This document shows positions 32,253 through 43,826 of a DNA stretch of 64,000 bases, in pieces. Both the position numbers and the translations under genes were made by a program. The notes below the pieces were generated by a model. It saw only the letters and a list, made by a program, of their open reading frames with translations, ran no database searches and was not told where the DNA came from. This stretch comes from Bubalus kerabau (taxonomy: Eukaryota > Chordata > Mammalia > Artiodactyla > Bovidae). Location of the stretch: assembly GCF_029407905.1 (NCBI RefSeq), contig NC_073639.1, positions 44,719,501-44,783,500 on the forward strand. Direction: 5' to 3'. Positions within the stretch are counted from its first letter, which is position 1. Each line of letters starts with the position of its first letter.

Positions 32253-32700
32253 TGTATAATCCTAAAGGATTTGATTTAGGTCATACCTGAATGGTCTAGT
32301 GGTTTTCCCTACTTTCTTCAATTTCAGTCTGAATTTGGCAATAAGGAGTTCATGGTCTGAGCCACAGTCAGCTCCTGGTCTTGTTTTTGCTGACTGTATA
32401 GAGCTTCTCCATCTTTGGCTGCAAAGAATATAATCAATCTGATTTCGGTGTTGACCATCTGGTGATGTCCATGTGTAGAGTCTTCTCTTGTGTTGTTGGA
32501 AGAGGGTGTTTGTTATGACCAGTGCATTTTCTTGGCAAAACTCTATTAGTCTTTGCCCTGCTTCATTCCATATTCCAAGGCCAAATTTGCCTGTTACTCC
32601 AGGTGTTTCTTGACTTCCTACTTTTGCATTCCAGTCCCCTGTTATGAAAAGGACATCTTTTTGGGTGTTAGTTCTAAAAGGTCTTGTAGGTTCACAACAT

Positions 32701-33381
32701 AGTTATTCAATATTTATATAGCTTAGATTTCCTTTAAAGTTATTAGAAAATAATGGGAGTATTCCCCTATGCTGTGCTACATCCTTGTTGCTTCTTTATT
32801 TTATACATAGTAATTTGTGTCTCTTAATCCTCTACACTTATCTTTCCCTCTTCTCTTCCCTCTCCCCACTGGTAAACACTAGATTGTTCTCTATGTCTGT
32901 GATTCTGTTTCTGTTTTATTATATACATTCACTTAAAAAGTTTTTTAGATTCCACTTATAAGTAATAAAGTATTTGGCTTTCTCTGTCTGACTTATTTCA
33001 CTTAGTGTAATACTCTCTAGGTGCATCCATGTCTCTGCAAATGGCAAAGATTTTGTTATTTTTATGACTGAGTAACATGCCATTGTATATAGGTACCACA
33101 TCTTCTTTATCCATTTATCTGTTGATGGACACAGGTTACTTTCATGCCTTGATTATTGTAAATATTACAGCTGTGAACATTGGGAGTGCACTTATATTTT
33201 TAAATTAGTTTTCATTTTCTTTGGATGAATACCCAGGAGTTGAATTGATTGATTACAGGATAGTTCTATTTTTAGTTTTTAAGAAACCTCCATACTGTTC
33301 TCCATAGTGGCTGTGCCAAATTACACTCCCACCAATAGTGTATGAAGGTTCGCTTTTCTCCACATCCTCACAACATTTATT
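32701..33381 (-). repeat. Old L1, piece 2 of 3
   Basis: A reversed L1 3' UTR and ORF2 end: ttctctatgtctgtgattct, ccatgtctctgcaaatggca, ctccatagtggctgtgcc, cacatcctcacaacattta. It stops where the next BovB starts and resumes at 37536. Confidence 0.88.
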
Positions 33382-34611
33382 CAGTTCAGTTGCTCGATCG
33401 TGTCTGACTCTTTGTGACCCCATGGACTACAGCAGGCCAGGCCTTTCTGTCCATCACCAACTCCCAGAGCTTGCTCAAACTCATGTCCATCGAGTCAGTG
33501 GTGCCATTCAACCATCTCATTCTCTGTCATCCCCTTCTCATCCTGCCTTCAATCTTTCCCAGCATCAGGGTCTTTTCAAATGAGTCAGTCATTTGCATCA
33601 GGTGGCTCAAGTACTGGAGCTTCAGCTTCAGCACCAGTCCTTCCAATAAATGTTCAGTACTAATTTCCTTTAGGATTGACTGGTTTGATCTCCTTGCTAT
33701 CCAAGGGACTCTCAAGAGTTCTTCTCCAGCACCACAGTTCAAAAGCATCAGTTCTTCAGTGCTCAACTTTCTTTATGGTCCAACTCTCACATCCATACAT
33801 GACTATTAGAAAAACCATAGCTTTAACTAGGTGGACCTTTGCCGGCAAAGTAATGTCTCTATTTTTTAATGTGCTGTCTAGGTTAGTCATAATTTTTCTT
33901 CCAAGGAGTTAGCATCTTTTAATATCACGGCTGCAGTTACCATCTGCAGTTATTCTGGAGCCCAAGAAAATAAGTCTGTCACTGTTTCCATTGTTCCCCC
34001 CTTTATGTGCCATGAAATGATGGGACTGGATGCCATGATCTTATTTTTTTGAATGTTGAGTTTTAAGCCAGCTTTTTCACCCTCCTCTTTCATTAAGATG
34101 TATTTTAGTTCCACTTGGCTTTCTTTCTTAAGAGTGGAGTCATCTGCATATCTGGAGTTACTGATATTTCTTCTGGCAATGTTGATTCCAGTTTTTCTTC
34201 ATCCAGCTCAGCATTTCACATGATGTACTCTGCATATAAGTTCAATAAACAAGGTGACAATTTACAGCCTTAACGTACTTCTTTCCCAATTTGGAGCTAG
34301 TCTGTTGTTCCATGTCTGGTCCTAACCATTGCTTCCTGACCTGCATACTGATTTTTCAGGAGGCGGGTAAGGTGGTCTGGTATTCCCATCTCTGGAAGAA
34401 TTTTCCACAGTTTGTTGTGATCCATATAGTCAAAGGCCTTGAAGCAGAAGTAGATGCTTTTCTGGAATTCTCTTGCTTTTTCTATGATTTAACAGTTGTC
34501 AGCAATTTGATCTCTGGTTCCCCTGCTTTTTCTAAATCCAGCTTGGACATCTGGGAGTTCTTGGGTCACGTATGTTGAAGCCTCGCTTGGAGAATTTTGA
34601 GCATTACATTG

Positions 34612-35269
34612 CTATCGTGTGAGATGAGTGCAATTGTGCCGTAGTTTGAACAGTCTTTGGCATTGCCATTCCTTGGGATTGGAATAAAAACTGACCCTTT
34701 CCCAGTCCTGTGGCCACTGCTGAGTTTTCCAAATTTGCTTGCATATCGAGTGCAGCACTTTCACAGCATCATCTTTTGGGATTTGAAATAGCTCAACTGG
34801 AATTCCATCACCTCCACTAGCTTTGTTCCTAGTGATGCTTCCTAAGGATCTCTTGACTTTGCATTCCAGGATGTGTGGCTCTAGGTCAGTCACCACATCA
34901 TCATGATTACCTGGGTCATTAAGATCTTTTTTGTATGGTTGTTCTGTGTATTTTTGCCACTGCTTCTTAATATCTTCTGCTCTGTTAGGTCCATACTGTT
35001 TCTGTCCCTTACTGTGCCCATCTTTGCAAGAAATGTTTCCTTGTTTTCTTCCTCTCTTCAAGAAAATCTCTAATTTTCTTGAAGAGGTCTCTAGTCTTTC
35101 CCATTCTGTTATTTTCCTCTATTTCTTTGCATTGATTGCTGAGGAAGGTTTTCTTATCTCTCCTTGCCATTCTTTGGAACTCTGCATTCCAAAGATGGGT
35201 ATATATTTCCTTTACTCCTTTGCCTTTTGCTTCTCTTTTCTCATCTATTTGTAATGTCTCTTCAGACAA
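34612..35269 (-). pseudogene. BovB linker and RT remnant
   Basis: Two overlapping open pieces of 149 and 86 codons cover the linker (NRMGKTRDLFKKIRD) and first RT blocks (NKASGGDGIPVELFQIPKDD, QQWPQDWE). Frameshifts separate them and the QDWE block is followed by wrong-frame residues. Confidence 0.82.
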
Positions 35270-35717
35270 TTATTTTGCCTGTTTGCATTACTTCTTGGGG
35301 ATGATTTTGATCACTGCCTCCCGTACAATGTTACAAATCTCTGTCCATAGTTCCCCAGGCACTCTGTCTATGAGATTTAATCTCTTGAATCTATCTGTCA
35401 TTTCCACTGTATAATCATAAGGGATTTGATTTAGGTCATACCTGAATGGTCTGGTGGCTTTCCCTACTTTCTACAGTTTATATCTGAATTTTGCAATAAG
35501 TAGTTCATGGTCTGTGCCACCATCAGCTTCCAGCCTTGTTTTTGCTGTCTGTACAAAGCTTCTCTATCTTCAACTGCAAAGAATATAATCAGTCTGAATT
35601 CAGTATTGACCATATGTTGATATCCATGTGTAAAGTTGTCTCTTGTGCTGTTGGAAGAGTATGTTTGCTATGACCAGTGTGTTCTCCTGGAAAAGCTCTG
35701 TTAGCTTTTACCCTGCT

Positions 35718-36071
35718 TCATTTTGTACTCCAAGGCCAAAACTTGCCTGTTACTCCTAGTATCTCTTGATTTCCTACTACCCTATGATGTAAAGGACATC
35801 TTTTTGTTGGTGTTAGTTCTAGAAGGTCTTGTAGGTCTTCATAGAAGCGTTCAACTTCTTTGGCATTAGTGGTTGGGGCATAGACGTGGATTACTGTGAT
35901 ATTGAATGCTTTGCCTTCAAAATGAACGGAGATCATTCTGTCATTTTTGAGATTGCACATAAGTACTGCATTTTGGACTCTTTTGTTAACTATTAGAGCT
36001 ACTCCATTTTTCCTAAGGGATTCTTGCCCACCATAGTAGGTATAATTGTCATCTGAATTAAATTTGCCCAT
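35718..36071 (-). pseudogene. BovB endonuclease remnant
   Basis: A 117-codon piece of the endonuclease. The middle part VIHVYAPTTNAKEVERFYED is recognisable. The GDWN motif that should follow is lost to a frameshift (reads CPLHHRVVGNQ), and a TGA directly upstream separates it from the N-terminal motif. Inactive. Confidence 0.85.
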
Positions 36072-36473
36072 TCAAGTCCATTTTAGTTCATTGATACCTA
36101 AAATGTCAACAGTGTTCACTCTTGCCATTGCCTGTTTGACCACTTCCAATTTGCCTTGATTCATGGACCTAACATTCCAGGTTCCTATGCAATATTGTTC
36201 TTTACAGGATCGGACTTTACTTCCATCACCAGTCACATCCACAACTGGGTGTTGCTTTTGCTTTGCCTCTGCCTCTTCATTCTTTCTGGAGCTATTTCTC
36301 CACTCTCTCCAGGTGACTATTGGGCACCTACCTACCCGGGAAGTTCATCTTTAAATGATCTATCTTTTTGCCTTTTCATATTCTTCATGGGGTTCTCAAG
36401 GCAAGAATACTGAAGTGGTTTTCCATTCCCTTCTCCAGTGGACCACATTTTGTCAGAACTCTCCCCCATGACC

Positions 36474-37535
36474 AGTCAGTCAGATAGTGGAGTAGAGGGA
36501 TAGGCTCTCATCTTCTGAGAGAACTCCAAAATTGCAACTAAACGCTGAACAACCATTGACAGGAGAAAGTTGGATCCCACTAAATAAAGATACCCCATGT
36601 CACAGGGCAAAGGAAAAGACCAGCAAGATGATAGGAGGGGCTAAGTTATGTTTAGAATAAAACCCCATACTCACCAGAGACACTCAGCAGACTCAAACAA
36701 AACCTGTGTGCACCAGGAGCCAGGGACCCCACAAGAGACTGAGCCAGACTTGCCTTTGAGTGTTTGAGTGTCTCCTGCAGAGGCATAGGTCAGCAGTGGC
36801 TTGCCATGGGGACAGGGCCTCTGGCTGCAGCAGACCTGGGAGGCACAGCACGTAAGCCCCACCATGGAACCACCGAGCAGACAATCCACATACTGGAGAA
36901 CAATTTTACCAAAGAAGGTCTCGCACTGTTATGAAAGTTTTAGAGTCCACAGCAGATTTTCCAACCTGAGGGTCCAGCAAAGGGACTGAGAACTCCCAGG
37001 GAATTTGACTTTGAAGGCCAGTGGGATTTGATTACAGAACTTCCACAGGACTGGAGGCACAGAATCTTGGAGGGCACAAACAAAACCTGTGAGCACCAGG
37101 ACCCAGGAGAAAGGAGGAGTGACCCCATAAGATACTGAGCCAAACTTTTCTGTGAGTGTACCAGAATCTCTGGCGGAGATGTGGGTTGACAGTGGCTTGC
37201 CATTGGGTCAGGGGCACTGAACAAAACAGTCTTGGCATAAGTCCTTTGGAAGGAGGTTGTCTTTACTGCCATTACCACTGCCATAGTTTGGCCAGGCCAA
37301 ACTACAGGGAGGGAACACAGCCCCACCGATCAGCAGAAAATTGAATTAAAGATTTACTGAGCATAGCCCCACCCATCAGAACAAGACCCAGATTCCCCCA
37401 CAACCAGTCCCTCCCAGCAGGAAGCTTCCACAAGTCTCTTATCCTTATCCATCAGAGGGCAGACAGAATGGAAAGCCCATTATGGAAAACTAACCAAACT
37501 GATCACTAAGATTACAGCCCTATTTACCTCAATGA
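36474..37535 (+). mobile_element. Inverted 5' UTR of the near full-length BovB
   Basis: About 1.06 kb in plus orientation ending at acctcaatgaaac. In BovB this segment lies directly upstream of the region that ends the minus-oriented part at 36473, and only about 35 bases are missing between them. The stretch has two related units of about 380 bp, both starting with caaacaaaacctgtg (36694) or caaacaaaacctgtga (37077) and both containing gactgagcca and gcagtggcttgcca-like blocks. Together with 33382-36473 it forms one insertion with an inverted 5' end. Recognition of the 5' UTR is from memory of BovB copies. Confidence 0.75.
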
Positions 37536-37672
37536 AACATTTGTTATTTGTAGATATTTTGAAGAAACGATTCTGACATGTATGAGGTGGCATCTCAGTA
37601 TGGCTTTGATTTTCATTTCTCTGATGATTCGTGATGATCAGCATTTATTTCATGTGTCTGCTGGTCAAGAAG
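37536..37672 (-). repeat. Old L1, piece 3 of 3
   Basis: Resumes exactly where 33381 stopped: aacatttgttatttgtagat, then gaggtggcatctcagtatgg and ttcatgtgtctgctggtcaa, the reversed ORF2 order. Confidence 0.85.
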
Positions 37673-38411
37673 GGGTTATTTATTAAATGATTTTGTGTTC
37701 ATCATACCTTACTCAATGTCTGAGTCAAAGCAGAGGCTCAGTAACTGTTTACTGAACAAATTGAATGAATGAATTCTAAGATGGACACATTGGAACATTT
37801 TGTGATTTATACTATTCCTTCATGAGAACATAGTGCCCAGCTTATAATACACTGAGGGAGAGAATAACTATCTGACCCAAAATAGCCACAGACCATCAGA
37901 GAACTCAACCAAGGGTGGCCAGGTGTATTTCTGAGGAATATTGTTCTTCCAAGGACTGTGGGTCTTTCTTCTATAACTGAGAGAAAGGAGTAATTGTTTA
38001 GGTATCTGTTCCTCTTTTTCTCCAGGCAGCATCAGAAATGTCCCTTTCTTTGTATTGCCAATGACATTTATCAGAGAACTGGGAGAAATATCTTCTCCAA
38101 ATTTCTTTTGGCAACTAACTGAATGAATTTTTTTTTTTAAGACAGAACAAAAGGAAGCAATCTGATAGATAAGGCAAGTTATTAAAAAACAAACAAACAA
38201 AAACCAAACAGGATATTTTCCAAATAGTCTCTAAAATTTGGAGGATTATGTCAGTCATCCAGTTTCAAAACTGTAAATAGAGTTGGAAATATTAATTTGC
38301 TAAATTCATACAAGTAAAAGTGCAGGTAGTAACTGAGGTACCTTATATACCTTCTGCATATGAATGACTAGTTTTGAGATCCTTTGCAACTACTATTTGT
38401 CTTATATTGAA
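37673..38411. other. No gene seen; possible L2 scrap at 37690-37780
   Basis: A ggctcagtaactgtttactg...ttgaatgaatgaattc block resembles an L2 end. The rest is AT-rich without a recognised feature. Confidence 0.35.
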
Positions 38412-38815
38412 ACATTCATGTTCATTTCCTAAGGCTGTGCTAACAAATTATAACAAATTCGGTGGCTTAAAGAAACAAAAATATATATTCCCTCACGGAG
38501 GTGTTCTTTGCTTCTCACCTAGCTTCTGGAAACTACTGACAACCTTCCCTATGCTGTGGCTCATTACACCCATCTCTGTTCCATCTTCTCACTACCTTCT
38601 CCTCTGTGTGCCTGTGTCTCAAACCTTCCTATCCTTTTTCTTATAAGGATACCAATTATTGAATTTACAGTAGGCTGTAATCTCAGCCCACTCAAGGTCC
38701 CACTCAGCTCGTCTCAAGGTCCTTAACTTCATTAAACTCGTGACGAATCCATTTCTAAATAATGTTACATTTACAAATACCAGGCTTAGAACCTGGCCAT
38801 GTCTTTTGGGGGGAT
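38412..38815 (-). repeat. MLT1-like MaLR LTR
   Basis: A reversed LTR with gctaacaaattataacaaat, ggtggcttaaagaaac, ttataaggataccaattatt, and the end ttggggggatacaattcaat. These match the reversed MLT1 layout. Diverged. Confidence 0.65.
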
Positions 38816-38860
38816 ACAATTCAATCCATTCTACCAGCTATGGCTTTTAAAGGTGTCTGC

Positions 38861-38862
<2 letters not shown>

Positions 38863-38914
<52 letters not shown>
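38863..38914. repeat. (TA)n microsatellite
   Basis: About 26 TA units exactly at the left border of an inverted BovB segment. Confidence 0.97.
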
Positions 38915-38916
<2 letters not shown>

Positions 38917-40398
38917 TGTGTACCTGAGGTTATTGGTATTTCTCCCTGCAACCTTGATTTTAGCTTGTGCTTCATCCAGGCTGACATTTTGCATGATGTA
39001 CTCAACATATAAGTTAAATAAACAGGGTGACAATATACAGCCTTGACATACTCCTTTCCCAATTTGGAACCAATCCATTGTTCCACGTCTGGTTCTAACT
39101 GTTGCTTCCTGACCTGCTTAAAAATGTCTCAGGAGGCAGGTAAGGTGGTCTGGTATTCCCATCTCTTTAAGAATGTTCCACAGTTTGTTGTGATCCACAG
39201 TGTCAAAGGCTTTGGTGTTGTCAATGAAACACAAGTAGATATTTTTCTGGAACTCACTTGCTTATTCTATGATTCAGTGGTTTTTGGCAATTTGATCTCT
39301 GGTTCTACTGTCTTTTCTAAATCTAGCTTGAACATCCGGAAGTTCTTGGTTCACATATGTTTTAGCCTGGCTTGGAGAATTTTGAGCATTACTTTGCTAG
39401 TATGTGAGATGAGTGCAATTGTGTGGTAGATTGAACATTCTTTGGCATTGCTTTTCTTTGGGATTGGAATGAAAACTGACCTTTTCCAGCCCTGTGGCAA
39501 CTGCTGAGTTTTCCAAATTTGCTAGCATATTGAGTGCAGCACTTTGACAGCATCATCTTTTAGGGTTTGAACTAGTTCAACTGGAATTCCATCACCTCCA
39601 CTAGCTTTGTCCATAGTAATGCTTCTTAAGGTCCACTTGACTTCACATTCCAAGATGTCTGGCTCTAGGTCCATGACCACACCATCATGGTTATTTGGTT
39701 CGTGATCTTTTTTTGTATAGTTGTTCTGTGTATTTTTGCCACTGCTTCTTAATATCTTCTGCTTCTGTTAGGTCCATACCATTTCTATCTTTTATTGAGC
39801 CCATCTTTGCATGAAATGTTCCCTTGGTATCTCTAATATTCTTGACGAGATCTCTAGTCTTTCCCATTCTATTGTGTTCCTCTATTTCTTTGCAATGATC
39901 ACTGAGGAAGGCTTTCTTATCTCTACTTACTATGATTTGGAACTCTGCATTCAGATGGGTATATCTTTTCTTTTCTCTTTTGCCTTTCATTTCTCTTCTT
40001 TTCACAGCTATTTGTAAGGCCTCCTCAGACAACCATTTTGCCTTTTTCCATTACATTTTGTTGGGGATGGTCTTGATCCCTGTCTCCTGTACAATGTCAC
40101 TAACCTCTATTCATAGTTCTTCAGGCACTCTGTCTATCAGATCTAATCCCTTGAATCTATTTGTCACTTCCACTGTATAGTCATAAGGGATTTGATTTAG
40201 GTCATACCTGAATGGTCTAGTGGCTTTCCCTACTTTCTTCAATTTACGTCTGCATTTTGCAGTACGGAGTTCATGATCTGAGCCATAGTCAGCTTCTAGT
40301 CTTGTTTTTGTTGCCTGTATAGAGCTTCTCCATATTTGACTGCAAAGAATAAAATCAATCTGATTTTGGTATTGACCATCTGGTTATGTCCGTGTGTA
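38915..40398 (-). mobile_element. BovB LINE, inverted 5' segment
   Basis: Minus-strand BovB from just before the YADD block (reversed aataacctcagg-type end at 38915) back to the endonuclease NQIDYI region (about 40365). It joins directly at about 40399 to a plus-strand BovB that begins just after the YADD block. The two segments do not overlap in the BovB map and lack only about 30 bases, so they are best explained as one insertion. Confidence 0.92.
39691..40032 (-). pseudogene. BovB linker remnant
   Basis: A 113-codon open piece of the endonuclease-RT linker (NRMGKTRDLVKNIRDTKG, DRNGMDLTEAEDIKKQW). It ends by frameshift at KKRSRTK. No catalytic residues lie in this part. Confidence 0.85.
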
Positions 40399-41140
40399 GA
40401 AGAACTAAAGAGCCTTTTTATGAAAGTGAAAGAGGAGAGTGAAAAAGTTGGCTTAAAACTCAACATTCATAAAACTTAGATCATGGCCTCCAGTCCCATC
40501 ACTTCATGGCAAATAGATAGGGAAACAATGGAAACAGTGAGAGACTTTGTTTTTTTGGCTACAAAATCACTGCAGATGGTGACTGCAGCCATGAAATTAA
40601 AAGACGCTTGCTCCTTGGAAGAAAAGCTATGGCAAGCCTAGACAGCATATTAAAAAGTAGAGATACTGCTTTGGCAACAAAGGTCCGTCTAGTCAAGGCT
40701 ATGGTTTTTCCAGTAGTCATGTATGGATGTGAGAGTTGGACCATAAAGAAAGCTGAGCACCGAAGAATTGATGCCTTTGAATTGTGGTGTTGGAGAAGAC
40801 TCTTGAAAGTCCCTTGGACAGCAAGGAGATCAAGCCAGTCCATCCTAAAGGAAATCAGTCCTGAATATCCATTGGAAGAACTGATCTTGAAGCTGAAGCT
40901 CCAAATACTTTGGGCACCTGATGTGAAGAACTGACTCATTTGAAAAGACCCTGATACTGGTAAAGATTGAAGGCAAGAAGAGAAGGGGATGACAGAGGAT
41001 AAGATGGTTGGATGGCATCACCAACTTGGTGGATATGAGTTGAGCAAGCTCTGGGAGTTGTTGATGGACAGAGAGGCCTGCCGTGCTGCAGTCCATGGAG
41101 TCGCAAAGAGTCAGACATGACTGAGTGACTGAACTGAACT
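40399..41140 (+). mobile_element. BovB LINE, 3' segment of the inverted copy
   Basis: It runs from gaagaactaaagagcc to the 3' tail gaactgaact. A 108-codon frame (40608-40934) covers the block TARRSSQSILKEISPEYP. Possible weak target duplication: gtctgcattatatat (left) against gtatgcatacatatg (right). Confidence 0.93.
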
Positions 41141-41346
41141 GATGTATGCATACATATGTAAAACACGTGTTAGATTTTGTACACATTACAGGCATGATTA
41201 CAGAAGCGAAGTAAAGTGAAAAGTTGAGATATACGTCTGGGATAATTCTGGAACGTTGTCAATTTTGATTCATGTAGTTGAGTATTTTAAGCCAAATGTA
41301 CTTTGAAATTTTGAAAGATGCTTTGGGCAGATTATCCTAGTCTTAT
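41141..41346. other. No recognised feature
   Basis: Short AT-rich stretch between two LINE insertions. Confidence 0.3.
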
Positions 41347-41360
41347 AAGATATGGAGTTG

Positions 41361-41798
41361 CCTATTATACAGAGTGAAGTAAGCCAGAAAGAAAAACACC
41401 AATACAGTATACTAACGCATATATATGGAATTTAGAAAGATGGTAACAATAACCCTGTGTACAAGACAGCAAAAGAGACACTGATGTATAGAACAGTCTT
41501 ATGGACTCTGTGGGAGAGGGAGAGGGTGGGAAGATGTGGGAGAATGGTATTGAAATGTGTAAAATATCATGTATGAAACGAGTTGCCAGTCCAGGTTCGA
41601 TGCACGATACTGGATGCTTGGGGCTGGTGCACTGGGACGACCCAGAGGGATGGTGCGGGGAGGGAGGAGGGAGGAGGGTTCAGGATGGGGAACACACGTA
41701 TACCTGTGGCGGATTCATTTTGATGTTTGGCAAAACTAATACAATTATGTAAAGTTTAAAAATAAAATAAAATTTAAAAAAAAAACTGACAAAAAAAA
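41361..41798 (+). mobile_element. L1 insertion, 5'-truncated
   Basis: It starts in the ORF2 end (agtgaagtaagccagaaaga), includes the 3' UTR and ends in a poly(A) tail with the interruption ctgac. Perfect 14-bp direct repeats AAGATATGGAGTTG at 41347-41360 and 41799-41812 flank it. Confidence 0.95.
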
Positions 41799-41812
41799 AA
41801 GATATGGAGTTG

Positions 41813-42275
41813 AGAAAAAGACAATAGCTTGGCCATTGTCTAATGGCTAGGACAATAGCTCTTATTATAGAGCAGAGAGGGACAAGGCTTTTTAGGCTCA
41901 GAAACATTCTAAAGTTCTGGTAACTTGTGACAATGACTTGTGATGTAAGATTACTTGACAATGGATGTGTGGTTTTGTTTGTTTTTTCTCATTTCTCATA
42001 GTCTAGAATTTGTACTTTGATCTATAATTCTTCAACTTAAGATATTAATTGGAGTGGGCTGTTTAGTTAACAGTTATTGAACTCTAGATGTTCAATTCTG
42101 AGAAGCAGATGTAGTTTGCTCTTCTTACTAGCTTCCACTGGTCAGTGGTGCTTATGATTAAGTAAGATTTTGATTGCTTTAGTCTCAGTTCCTCTTATTA
42201 ATTTATTTGGCTTGTGATGTATAACTCTTTAGTAAATTTTCATTTGCAATGGAGAATTGTATTTACATTTTTTTA
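41813..42275. other. No recognised feature
   Basis: AT-rich DNA between two L1 insertions; it includes no recognised repeat or exon. Confidence 0.3.
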
Positions 42276-42289
42276 AACATAGCATTCTG

Positions 42290-42878
42290 AAAGAGACATG
42301 TGTACCCCAATGTTCATCGTAGCACTGTTTATAATAGCCAGGACATGGAAGCAACCTAGATGTCTATCAGCAGATGAATGGATAAGAAAGCTGTGGTACA
42401 TATACACAATGGAGTATTACTCAGCCATTAAAAAAATACATTTGAATCAGTTCTAATGAGGTGGATGAAACTGGAGCCTATTCTACAGAATGAAGTAAGC
42501 CAGAAAGAAAAACACCAATACAGTATACTAACACATATATATGGAATGTAGAAAGATGGTAATGACAGCCCTGTATGCGAGACAGCAAAAGAGACACAGA
42601 TGTATAGAACAGTCTTTTGGACTCTGTAGGGGGGGAATGATTTGGGAGAATGGCATTAAAACATGTATAATATCATATAAGAAATGAATCGCCAGTCCAG
42701 TTTTGGTGCAGGATACAGGAAGCTTGGGGATGGTGCACTGGGATGACCCAAAGGGATGGTATGGGGAGGGATGTGGGAGGGGGGTTCAGGATTGGGAACA
42801 CGTGTACACCTGTGGTGGATTCACGTTGATGTATGGCAAAACCAATACAATATTGTAAAGTAAAAAAAAAAATAAGCA
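42290..42878 (+). mobile_element. L1 insertion, 5'-truncated
   Basis: It contains the last part of ORF2 (read as CTPMFIVALFIIARTWKQP, then EYYSAIKK) and the 3' UTR with a poly(A)-rich tail. Imperfect direct repeats AAACATAGCATTCT and AAACATAGGACTCT flank it. The ORF2 piece ends at a stop near 42455 and lacks endonuclease and RT. Confidence 0.92.
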
Positions 42879-42899
42879 AAAGAAAATAAACATAGGACT

Positions 42900-43556
42900 C
42901 TAATTTATAATACTTATTGCAAACAGTGGGTAACGATGAATTCTTCTAAAACATGCTTTGCTTGGTTATGAAATAAAACAATGTTTTAAACAAAATACAT
43001 AGTTGAGTTCTTATGATTAAAAAGAATAAAGTGTAATCATTGGTTAAGGAAATTGTATAATAATGAGTCATTGTGTGAATAATTTTATTAAAGTAGTGAA
43101 TAAGAAATCCTTTAAAATATTAGTGACCCAAGCAGTAAAAATAATCATGGTAAGCAGTTTTGGTTCTTTTTATTACTATAACACAAGGCACGTCTACTGC
43201 TTTTTAAAGAAATCCGTGGAGCACTTGGTTTCTTGGGTTTCTTAATCCATCTGGTCAATTTTAGATTAGAAAATATGAGAATAAATTAAATCAGAGACAG
43301 TGGAGTTGGAGCAAATGACAAATGTAGTAAAGAAAGTAGATTCATTTGAGTGAGTATAACAGTCATCAGTAAGATGTAGGGATGTGTGTATATGTGTGTG
43401 TTGTGAAATGGATCATTGCATTTACTATTGATTTTTGGATAAAGATAGAAGTATAAATGTCTTTCCTTCTTCTTATTTTTTTTCTCTTGTCCAGTTTTTA
43501 AAATATATTCTAAAGTGTTCATATTAATTATTAAAAGCAATATTTATGTGATTGCT
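42900..43556. other. AT-rich DNA, no gene seen
   Basis: No repeat family or exon recognised. Confidence 0.35.
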
Positions 43557-43826
43557 AAGCTGCTGCTAAGTCACTTCAGTCGTGTCCGACTCTGTGTGAC
43601 CCCACAGACGGCAGCCCACCAGGCTCTTCCGTCCCTGGGATTCTCCAGGCAAGAACACTGGAGTGGGTTGCCATTTCCTTCTCCAATGCATGAAAGTGAA
43701 AAGTGAAAGTGAAGTCACTCAGTAGTGTCCGACCCTCAGCAACCCCGTGGACTGCAGCCTTCCAGGCTCCTCCATCCATGGGATTTTCCAGGCAAGAGTA
43801 CTGGAGTGGGGTGTCGTTGCCTTCTC
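43557..43826 (-). mobile_element. BOV-A2 SINE
   Basis: A complete reversed dimer with a short gctgct tail. The target repeat is not obvious. Confidence 0.93.

Larger units (their letters stand above)
30391..32687 (-). mobile_element. BovB LINE, 2.3 kb, 5'-truncated
   Basis: Perfect 13-bp direct repeats AGGTTCACAACAT at 30378-30390 and 32688-32700 flank the copy. Going 5' to 3' on the minus strand it holds the second half of the endonuclease, the linker, the RT and the C-terminal region. Motifs in the endonuclease part include GDWN (about 32632), NQIDYI (about 32435) and SDH (about 32360). A Tyr-to-stop change ends that frame near 32263. One base is missing before the YADD block (near 31200). 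The copy is little diverged and young-looking, but dead. Confidence 0.96.
33382..36473 (-). mobile_element. BovB LINE, main part of a near full-length copy
   Basis: It begins with the 3' tail (cagttcagttgctcg) and runs back through the C-terminal region, RT, endonuclease and the start of the ORF to ctctcccccatgacc in the 5' UTR. At 36474 the orientation flips and the rest of the 5' UTR follows inverted (36474-37535). Target repeats AACATTTATT (33372-33381) and AACATTTGTT (37536-37545) flank the whole. Many indels and stops; older than the 30391-32687 copy. Confidence 0.93.
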
